From the NCBI GenBank assembly GCA_035578155.1, contig JAPWDM010000067.1, positions 124,001-188,000 of the forward strand: 64,000 bases of DNA. The letters run 5' to 3'. The DNA comes from Brachynemurus nebulosus (Eukaryota; Arthropoda; Insecta; Neuroptera; Myrmeleontidae). The notes under the pieces are model-generated. The model was not told the DNA's origin and did not search any database. It worked only from the letters and a program-made list of their open reading frames with translations. Of the stretch, positions 55,823 through 64,000 are shown piece after piece. Position numbers and translations under genes: made by a program. Within the stretch, counting starts at the first letter, position 1, and every line of letters starts with the position of its first letter.

Positions 55823-56708
55823 TAATAATCAACTCATTACTCTAATGACTTGGAATGCAAATTCCATTAAACCAAAACTGAATGAACTTATTTTTGTACT
55901 AAATGATAACCAAATTGATATATGTAGTATCACTGAAACTAAACTAGACCAAGCTACAAATCTTAAAATTCCTGGCTATAAAATCTATAGAAATGACCGA
56001 AACCGACACGGTGGTGGTGTGGCATTAATAATTAAACAAAACATACAGCAAAATCAAATATTTATAAATCATGAAACGAGTTTTGAAACTATCGCCGTTA
56101 ACATTCATACTAAAGATAGTCAAACAATAACAATAATTGGTATTTACAACCCACCAAATAATAGACTATCTACCGAAGATTTTGATTATTTATCTAGATT
56201 AAATAATAAGATAATCATTTTAGGAGACTTGAACGCCAAACACAGAGCGTGGAACTGTTTTAGTGCTAACCAAAATGGTAATATTTTATTAAATTACTGT
56301 ACAAAAAGTAATATCTTTCAGCTTCATTATCCTGACGAACCCACTTATGTTCCTACTAACAACACCAGACCCAGTGTGATCGACTTAATTCTAACTAAAA
56401 ATATGTTTAATATAGCAAAACCAGTATCATTGTCAATATTAAGCTCAAATCACAATCCTGTAATTGTAAAAACTCTACAACATGCTGAAAAACATGAAAA
56501 TACTACCTTTTTGTTTAAATATGCAAACTGGAATCAATTCCGTTACATAATAGATAGTAATATAAATAACAGATTATTAATAAAAAATAAACATGATATT
56601 GAATTACATACTGAAGAATTTATAAATATAATAAATACTGCTGCTAACAGTTCAATACCTGTTGGAAATATTAAACTACGGTGTTTTAACATACCGCAAC
56701 AAATTAAA
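55815..56708 (+). CDS. LINE ORF2, first part: AP-like endonuclease (interrupted)
   Basis: From ATG 55815 the frame carries the endonuclease/exonuclease/phosphatase motifs in order: MTWNANSIKPKLNEL, ICSITETKLDQ, IYRNDRNRHGGGVALIIK, IGIYNPPNN, ILGDLNAKHRAWNC, PTYVPTNNTRPSVIDLILT and SSNHNPVIVK. The last is normally SDH: the aspartate of the catalytic Asp-His pair is Asn here (codon AAT at 56448-56450, residue 212). The frame is cut at 56708 by the TA-family insertion, whose first bases add YPCR and about 6 further codons before a stop. The endonuclease nicks target DNA to prime reverse transcription. Confidence 0.9.
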
Positions 56709-57199
56709 TACCCCTGTCGCAGCATCTGCATAACATAGCGAATTTCCAAATTTTGGGGACTGGCGGATCTCATCTAAGAACTGTACCTATTTAAAATAGT
56801 TTAGCTTTCTAAGAGTAAAAGATTTTTTAAAATCGGCTGGGTAATTAGTTTTGATATTTTTGGAACCCAAGAACCCGAACGGACTTTGTGCAGCATAGTT
56901 GTATCCATCTAAAATAATTTAGTTCTCTAACAGTGAAAAAATTTTCAAAATCGGTCGGTTAGTTTATTTTTTACAATAATGGGAACAGTAAACCCTGGCG
57001 GAAATCATACAACATAACCTTTATTCATCTAAAATAATTTTAGTAAAAAGTTTATCCTAACAGTAAAAAACGGGTCCTAGGGATCTCATATAACTTATGG
57101 TAGTTCGTAAGGTTCTTGTGGACATCATTTAATTACTTAATGAATTCAAATACTTTAACTTACTAACGGTGAAAAAATTTTCAAAATTTTCGACATTCG

Positions 57200-60100
57200 C
57201 TAAAAAAATCATTGAAAAATATTTGATATGTTTCGATCAATTAATGGTCAACATCAGCAAATAAAAGTTACTAAAATCGAAGAAAAGAATGAGTTATTTG
57301 TCCGTAGAAATTAAAATACAAATTCTGAAAACGAGCAAAGAAATATTGAAAAAACTAGATCGGCAAAACATTCTGACAAATAACACTACCCAACTAATAC
57401 TTGCCAATTTGAATGAAACTTAACATACTTATTAAACAGCGAAAAATATTAAATACGTGTTTTTTTATTTCGGCTAAATACGCTTTTTAGGGGTAGAAAA
57501 CACCATTCAACCTCTGTAGATGAAAACAGTTATAGCTAAATATTTTTGAAACGGCATATTTTTTGAAAAAAGGGCTGAGTACCAAATTTGTAGAATTTAA
57601 AGCGATGCACTTGATAGTGACCCTGAAATCGATTTTCAAGGTCAGTTGAAAATGATTAGCCATTGCCGAACTTTGACCATATCCTGTACCTATAAGCAGT
57701 AATTTCATGTATTGACTCAATCTATCTTCAAAATTGATTTGTTGCGTTATTTTTCTAAAATAAAAAAAATAAAAACCTGACGAAATGAAAAAATAGGCGC
57801 AAATTTATAGAAAAAATTAGAAGAAAACATTTTTGTAAGTAATTTTAGAAGTTAAGAAAAGATTTAATATCACTCCAATTGTAAGTTAAACATTAACTTT
57901 ATGTTATATTAGAAATTTTCAAAATTTTTTAAAATTTTTATTGCTACTCTATAGTTATTATATTAGGAATTCAATTCAACATATGATTAACTATTATTTT
58001 TCCGATTGCGATTGAGCAAGTATTTTTCAAAATTACTTCTTGATCACTTATTTTCTATCTTGCATGTGAAATTCGTTCGAATATACTTTGAACCATTTAG
58101 GGATGAAAAGTAAACTACTCCTTTTGAAAAATATTAAATGATTTTCAAATGACTTTGGAAATTGACCTCAAGGTCAACTTCAAAGTCAAGTGCATCACGA
58201 GAGTCAAGTGCTTCAAGATCATCAAGTGCATCACTTTGAACTCTATAACTTTGGTCCTAAGCACTTTTTTCAGAAAATATATCGTACCATAATCCACTTC
58301 TATGTTGATTCCTGGTCTCTTTTCCTGCGTTTCTAATATTTATGTCAATAAAAAATGTGCTACCGTAGACAAGGATGAATAGGTACGCATTCCGACTTCA
58401 CACCGTATTTTTTTGTATTTATTTTATGAGTACCTAATCTTTAATATATTAAAAATTTACGCGAAGATGGTCACTTTATCAGCAGTATCCAAAAAAATTT
58501 AAAAATATCGGTGGTTTTTGAAAAATTAACAAAAATCGTATAATTTCTTCTCTATGAAAAATTGGGGTCAAAAGAGACGAGAAAAGAGTAAATGGGGACA
58601 ACCCGTAGGGTCGACCAAAATTGAAATTCTAATATAAAATAATTTCGAACTTTTTGTATTTATACATTCAAAAAAGAAATAATAGGTACTTGATGATTTT
58701 CTGTAAAAATAAACGTAGAATCTAAAATAAAGTTTATATACTCCTGTCGTTTACCCCTAAGTTTATATTCCTCCTATTCTTATTTTAGTTCAAAAAATAA
58801 TTTTTCAAAAGACTAAGACATAATAATTAATAACAGTGAGATTCTACGTCCATTTTCAGACTTTTGTTTATTAAATTGCGTAAAAGCTAGTAAATGCAAT
58901 AACAGATATGATGAATTTATAAGGATTTTCTTGTACTACAAAATCTTAAAAATATGGAAACGCGTACTTTTTTTTCGTTAATTGTGTTTTATTCTTTTGC
59001 ACAAAATTTTAAAAATACTTTATTTTCTTAAGAAAGGGAGGCAACTTTAGTCACAGATATGCCTATGAACAGTTTTTGGTAATCCGGGAAAAACGAAAAC
59101 ACTTTTTAAAATTTTTTTATTGTTAAAATCGAAATGTTCTTTTAAAGAGGGTTAAAATTACCATATTTTATATTAAAATTTTAACACAATCACTCCCTAA
59201 TTAACGAGCCTTACTTAATATTAGCAAATTGAGAAAAAACACGTCAATTAGATTTTTTTACACAGATTTTATTTGTTATATAATTCAAAAGGATATTTTA
59301 AAAATGTGTATGAATGGCTTTCATTAAATAAATTTCAATATATTTTCCATTTATTTTAACAGTGGAATGTCCTTATTAGTGGCTATACTTTCGGCTTGGA
59401 GCGAATTAGACGAAGATTTTCTTCTAAAACCAAATTTAATAATTAATTAAAGAAATAAACAAAAATTTGTGGATTTCCTACCGTTCAAATATAATCTTTA
59501 TTGTATGTAAAAATGTTATTACATTTTTTCAAAAAACTGTAAGTAAACTGTAAAATTTTCTTTACAAATATGTTAAAATAGAGAAATGTTTCCTTTTTAA
59601 TTTATTTTTAACTCTTTTTAAATGATTCACTTTAAAATTTTTTAATATTTCTTAATCGAAATTTCATAAAAGAATGTGTCAAAATTTAAAAAAATTTTTC
59701 TTTGTTAAAAAAAAAAATTGAATGTGCAAAATTATTTAATATTAGAATGCTCTGATTATACAATTCTAATCATAACTGTATTGTCAATTGGATAAAAAAT
59801 TACGTAAAAATATTATTGTTTGAATATGATTTAACGTAATTTTTATACGATTGAAGCAAACTCTTATTAATTTTAGGAAGGTGTAAATATAATCTAAATT
59901 CTGATCATATCACATAACAGATATCGTCGGGATTTTTTTTGTAAAAAAAAATGGAACAGAGATACATTATAAAAACATTTAACTGACAGAGAAATAGAAT
60001 ATAGCCGAATCGTTAAATTGGATTAAAAAAATCATGACACGCTACTTATAAAGCGGCTTTTTTCGAATTTAGCTCGCAAAAAATGAGACAGAAAAAAAAA

Positions 60101-60340
60101 GAATGCGAGTGCGAGTGAAATGGAGAACGACATATTTCCTAGTTTTTCTCGAAAAGTAAGTAATTTAGAGCAACGGTATAAAAACATTTTTTATGCGTTT
60201 TACCTTTTACAATGGCTTAGTGTAAAAAAAAATTTGAAAAATTGCTTAATTCTGGCAAAAAACTCATTTTGTTGACAAAAAACGCTCGGAAAACCTACTT
60301 CTGGGCATCCGACGTGTCTGGCTAACGAACTCATCCAACG
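57200..60340. other. Interior of the TA-family insertion, no gene
   Basis: About 3.1 kb of AT-rich sequence with no recognisable protein frame or RNA gene; the only short open frame (57487-57720, minus) is unrecognised. A GTGCATCAC/CAAGTGCATCA repeat lies at 58190-58240. Confidence 0.6.
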
Positions 60341-60410
60341 ATTTGGAAAATCGAATTCGCACACAAAATTTCATAAGCATTAAACGTTTCGTTCGAGAGT
60401 TATCGCGCGG

Positions 60411-60414
<4 letters not shown>

Positions 60415-60465
<51 letters not shown>
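60415..60465. repeat. (TA)n microsatellite
   Basis: TA run directly between the family blocks TTCGAGAGTTATCGCGCGGA and AATTTTAGTGAATATC. Confidence 0.95.
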
Positions 60466-60468
<3 letters not shown>

Positions 60469-60609
60469 TTTAGTGAATATCATTTTCGTATTCTAGGGAC
60501 CTCAAAACATATTTCTGATATGGTCTCGGGCTTAGGTCGCACCATGACACCTGGCGTAAAAGCTGAATTTCCAGTTTTGGAAATTCGCTAAAACATAATT
60601 AAAATTAAA

Positions 60610-62406
60610 AATTATTTTAGGCATAGGTATCAAAAATACATGACCCCTTATTATTATGAAATATATATAACATTATCTAAACAAGTCAAAAATATGCTAT
60701 TTGTTTGGCGGAACGACTCCTGGAATGAATTCTTAAATACACTGGAACCCCAAAGCGGTACCCTCTGGAAAATTACTAAATATATTACAAAAAAACGTAA
60801 CGACATCCCACCTCTATTGAAAAATGACGGATCATTTGCATACACAAACCCAGATAAAGTTAAAATACTGGCTGATCACTTCTATGGAGTTCATATCCAA
60901 AACAATAACTTGAGTAACAGATCACATACCCTAAAAATACAAAACTGTCTCCATGAAAATTTAAATGAAAATGACAATATTCGATTTTTAGACACTGACT
61001 TAACAACACCAAAAGAAATAAAAGCAATAATAAAAGATCTCAAACCAAACAAGTCACCGGGTTGCGATAGAATACATTCGAAGATGTTGAAAAATCTTTC
61101 GACAAAAGCAATAGTTCATCTAACTATATTGATTAATCAAATTCTAATATTTGGCTATTTTCCTGATATATTAAAAAAGGCAAAATTAATACCTGTAAAT
61201 AAACCGAACAAAGATCCCACATTATCAGTCAATTATAGACCTATAAGTTTGCTAAACACAATTAGTAAAATAGTTGAGAAAGTAATCTTAAAACGTATAA
61301 ATAAGTTTATATCTACCAATAATATTCTCATCCGTGAACAGTTTGGTTTTAGACCCGGATATTCGACAACACATCAACTTGCGAGAATTATAGATCATAT
61401 CACAGATAATTTTAATTTTAAAAAACATACGGCTATGTTACTCTTAGATATAGAGAAGGCCTTCGATACCGTTTGGCACGAAGGTCTTCTTTATAAAATG
61501 ATTAAGCTGAATTTTCCTAAATACATGTTATATTTAATCAAATCATATTTAACAAATAGAAAATTTTCTGTTTTTGTAAATGGCACATATTCAGCTGAAC
61601 GTGACATCTTAGCTGGAGTCCCTCAAGGTTCCATTCTTGGACCTGTACTATTTAACATTTATATAAATGATTTACCTAAATTTAAAAATATAAACACTGC
61701 TTTGTATGCAGACGATACTGCTTTATATTGCAGTTCCTGGCGAGTTGATGTCTTGTCGAAAAGGCTTTCAATGGCATTTAAAAAATTACAAAACTACTTT
61801 TTCCTATGGAAAATAAAATTGAATATCCCTAAAACGGAAGCCATTTTGTTTTCAAAACGAAGAAAATTAAACAAGAGATTTAAAATCAAAATTCAACGAG
61901 CAGAAATTAATTGGTCTTCAGTAGTAAAATACCTAGGTATTTTCCTTGATGCTAAATTAAACTTCACTCATCATATAAATGAAATTAAGGCTAAAACGTT
62001 ATCCATCATAAATATTTTATACCCCATATTTAATAAAAAGACGTATTTAACTGAAAAGAATAAATTACTTATTTATTACATGATAATAAGACCGGTAATG
62101 ACTTATGCCTGCCCTGTTTGGAGCTTTACTTGCGCCACAAACCTAAAAAAGCTGCAAACAGTACAAAATAGAGCTCTACGTATAGTAGGAAATTATCCTA
62201 AATTTTACAACTCCAGAGTCATACATAATGAGCTAGCAGTGACTTACATTAAAGAATTTATTAAAAAACTAACTACAAAGTTTTTTCAAAAATGTAGAAC
62301 TCATGATAATGATTTAATTAAAAACACAGGCAACTATAACTTACAAGAATTACATAACAAATATAAAAAATATAAACATAAAAGAGTCAAACACATATTG
62401 TTGTAA
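60610..62406 (+). CDS. LINE ORF2, second part: reverse transcriptase
   Basis: The frame enters from the insertion border at 60610 (NYFRHRYQKYMTPYYYEI) and continues without a stop to 62406, 598 codons. RT motifs appear in order: IIKDLKPNKSPGCDRI, NYRPISLLNTISKIVEKVIL, EQFGFRPGYSTTHQLARI, LLDIEKAFDTVWHEGL, GVPQGSILGPVLFNIYINDL, YADD at 61705-61716, and SVVKYLGIFLDAKLNFTHH. The C-terminal part with RPVMTYACPVWSF follows. The first ATG after the insertion is 60640, but the domain starts upstream of it. Together with 55815-56708 this gives about 896 residues, normal for a Jockey ORF2. Confidence 0.93.
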   Translation, partial: NYFRHRYQKYMTPYYYEIYITLSKQVKNMLFVWRNDSWNEFLNTLEPQSGTLWKITKYITKKRNDIPPLLKNDGSFAYTNPDKVKILADHFYGVHIQNNNLSNRSHTLKIQNCLHENLNENDNIRFLDTDLTTPKEIKAIIKDLKPNKSPGCDRIHSKMLKNLSTKAIVHLTILINQILIFGYFPDILKKAKLIPVNKPNKDPTLSVNYRPISLLNTISKIVEKVILKRINKFISTNNILIREQFGFRPGYSTTHQLARIIDHITDNFNFKKHTAMLLLDIEKAFDTVWHEGLLYKMIKLNFPKYMLYLIKSYLTNRKFSVFVNGTYSAERDILAGVPQGSILGPVLFNIYINDLPKFKNINTALYADDTALYCSSWRVDVLSKRLSMAFKKLQNYFFLWKIKLNIPKTEAILFSKRRKLNKRFKIKIQRAEINWSSVVKYLGIFLDAKLNFTHHINEIKAKTLSIINILYPIFNKKTYLTEKNKLLIYYMIIRPVMTYACPVWSFTCATNLKKLQTVQNRALRIVGNYPKFYNSRVIHNELAVTYIKEFIKKLTTKFFQKCRTHDNDLIKNTGNYNLQELHNKYKKYKHKRVKHILL

Positions 62407-62700
62407 CCAAATAAATTACGTAATTGAATGGAAATTAACAAACAAAAATAAAAATTGTCATAACTAAAAATAGTATACAAAGCTGGGTTTTTTTATCTTG
62501 CACTTAGTATTTTTTCCCTACTTATAGAAATTAAAAATAATCTCTATTATACATGTACCAATGAACTTTAAAACAACTTTTAAAAACTATTATGTCTTTA
62601 AGATGGTTATATAAGGAACATCTACTAAAAGGCTTTGTAGAAATTTATTTAACTCTGTTGTAAATTCTAGTGTAAAATAAAGATTTTATTTTATTTATTT
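62407..62700 (+). other. LINE 3' UTR and tail
   Basis: AT-rich 3' UTR with AATAAA-like signals at about 62409 (AAATAAATT) and 62675 (AATAAAGATT) and a terminal ATTTTATTTTATTTATTT tail instead of a pure poly(A). Confidence 0.75.
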
Positions 62701-62709
62701 ATAAATATG

Positions 62710-63894
62710 TACAGTGTCTCACAGCTAAAATCGGACAAAACTTTTTCATAACTTTTGACTATAAAATAATTATAAAATAGTTATTGGTACCATTATGGTA
62801 ATAATTTATTGTAACTGATCATGTCTCAGATTTTGTTATTTTCCACACTACCCAGGAGGTATTACAAAAGGCGCATTTTTTTAACGTGGTTTTCCCTTTA
62901 GGTCTAGTCTACTCGCTTGAATATTATTCACTTTTCGAAAGTGAGATAACTGTTGCAATTGTACTATCATAGACGCACGAAGACCTCCAGGTGCGGTGCG
63001 GGGAAGTCAATTTGCATTTGTTTACATAGTTACATAATCATGTTTTTAAATGAGTGAGGAAAAACTTCTGTTTAATAATATGATAGACAAAGATAAACAC
63101 AGATGTAGATGAAAAGGTTCTTTTTGACTTGCGCGGATATTACATATTTTCTATTATTTACACTATCTATGTACATAATTATAATATTATTAATCAAACT
63201 ACTTAAATAATAAAAATGTAACTTATTTAAAACTACTTATGCGAATCATGATGATCACTAATCAATCTACTTGAGAAGAAAACATATTGAACACAAATTT
63301 ATATAAAACAAAATCAAAAATATAGCACTATTAGACAAAAAATTCACTATTTAAAAACTTATAAATTAATTTTTACAAATTATCAACTAATATTTACACA
63401 TAAAACTACACTATTTACAAACAACTTATTTATTTAAGCTTATTTATTTACAAAAAATTTATAATACAATGCAACAATAAACATGTATGTGCTGAAATTT
63501 AATCCCAGCATAGGAAAGTAATATCTTTTACACGTGGTACGTAGTATCATCCATTGCCATCGAACGAGTGAATACTAAGTAGCCTAACTTGCTCAGAACT
63601 GCACACTGCCGATTACACGATAGAGATAGTAGTGCAGGTTCTGTATTCTGTACATGCGCCATACAAAAATAATTTCAAGGACATTTAGGTACTTGTACTT
63701 CTTTGAATATAAACACTTGAGTGTAGCAATCGTAGCGTGGACATAATGTTATACATAGCATGTTCTTAGTTATGTAATGACTTTACACTGTGTTACAAGA
63801 TATGTTATTTTGATAAATAATTATTTCAAGTAAATTATTTAAATACGTTAAAATTTTTTTTTTATATTTCAATCAGATTAACACTTTCAGTCCC
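62710..63894. other. Right flank; possible Tc1-type end at 62710
   Basis: TACAGTGTCTCACAGCTAAA then ATCGGACAAA at 62710 looks like a Tc1/mariner terminus, but it overlaps the LINE target duplication and no partner end is in the window. The remaining 1.1 kb is AT-rich. No Cdc7 C-lobe exon was found. Confidence 0.35.
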
Positions 63895-64000
63895 ATGGCT
63901 TCGGCATCCGAAACCAAACAAAACATCCTCAGAGGCCGACCGCGATCAATATTTAGAATAATAAACAAAATACTTAAAAATATTTATAAAAAAGATTTTA
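63895..64000 (+). CDS. Start of an unrecognised open frame running off the window
   Basis: ATG 63895 in a good context (TCCCATGG) opens MASASETKQNILRGRPRS, then IFRIINKILKNIYKKDF, still open at the last base (35 codons). It is preceded by an acceptor-like AACACTTTCAG (63880-63890). The first 16 codons are clearly GC-richer than the surroundings, which suggests real coding sequence. The GRPR motif is AT-hook-like and common in transposases. I cannot assign a family, and the frame may be chance. Confidence 0.3.
   Translation, partial: MASASETKQNILRGRPRSIFRIINKILKNIYKKDF

Larger units (their letters stand above)
56709..60601 (+). mobile_element. TA-family copy inserted in LINE ORF2 (3.9 kb)
   Basis: Left end TACCCCTGTCGCAGCATCTG at 56709; right end block TTTTAGTGAATATCATTTTC ... 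GGAAATTCGCTAAAAC up to about 60601. It is flanked by AAATTAAA at 56701-56708 and 60602-60609; taking out the element and one copy joins the two ORF2 parts in frame. Inside: 56770-57190 is a reversed match to the decayed 120-bp units at 6750-7050; 58790-59030 matches 12180-12470; (TA)n at 60415-60465. Nothing codes for a transposase, so mobility must be supplied in trans. Confidence 0.85.
54294..62700 (+). mobile_element. Full-length Jockey-like LINE split by a TA-family insertion, 13-bp target duplication
   Basis: The 13-bp direct repeat ATAAATATGTACA at 54281-54293 and 62701-62713 brackets the element. Without the 3.9-kb insertion it is about 4.5 kb, the size expected of a complete Jockey-type element: 5' UTR, ORF1 with three zinc knuckles, ORF2 with endonuclease and reverse transcriptase, 3' UTR with AATAAA at about 62675 and a TTTTATTTTATTTATTT tail. 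Both coding parts are open from end to end apart from the insertion, so the element was recently intact. Confidence 0.92.

Noticed and set aside
62714..63894. Cdc7 activation-segment exon downstream of exon 7
   Set aside because: I looked for CxxC...RAGTPGxRAPEVL coding in all plus-strand frames by eye and found none; the gene probably continues past the window.

Overview
The window is non-coding-rich, strongly AT-rich animal nuclear DNA. Spliceosomal introns with GT..AG borders, a Jockey-type LINE, and many hAT, Tc1/mariner-like, piggyBac-like and Harbinger-like insertions point to an arthropod, most likely an insect; the species cannot be fixed from sequence alone. There is no bacterial operon structure and no CRISPR array.

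The one host protein gene I can support is the plus-strand gene for the DNA-replication kinase Cdc7 (the catalytic subunit of DDK). I assembled seven exons by hand from matching splice phases: 8312-8521, 35218-35311, 35381-35523, 42944-43058, 46886-47111, 48273-48332 and 53859-53941. They cover the glycine loop, the ATP lysine, the hinge, HRD, DFG and most of the Cdc7-specific kinase insert. The rest of the C lobe lies beyond the window or was not found. The second exon is only 94 bp and sits 69 bp before exon 3. Intron 1 is about 26.7 kb, and the introns consist almost entirely of transposable elements.

Layout: 1-8.3 kb is upstream repeats (a hAT-like element with seven heat-shock-element motifs, a Harbinger-like element, a tRNA-like repeat, and a TA-family element with about ten 120-bp tandem units). 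8.3-8.5 kb is Cdc7 exon 1. 8.5-35.2 kb is intron 1: a hAT, a piggyBac-like element, mariner-like MITEs, a hAT with a decayed GTF2IRD2/Charlie-like transposase, a fold-back element with a tRNA-like unit in each arm, a LINE fragment, and a MITE built of TATCGATA motifs. 35.2-43.1 kb holds exons 2-4 and a deeply nested insertion stack. 43.1-54 kb holds exons 5-7 between fold-back and TIR elements. 54.3-62.7 kb is a full-length Jockey-like LINE with a 13-bp target duplication, split by a 3.9-kb TA-family insertion. The window ends with an open reading frame that runs off the edge.

Many insertions have perfect target-site duplications that I read directly: 8 bp for six hAT-type elements, TTAA for the piggyBac-like one, TA for the mariner-like ones. 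This gives a clear relative chronology of nesting. A recurring theme is MITE interiors made of short palindromic transcription-factor-like sites (heat-shock elements, TATCGATA, ATCGAT, TATCTAGATA).
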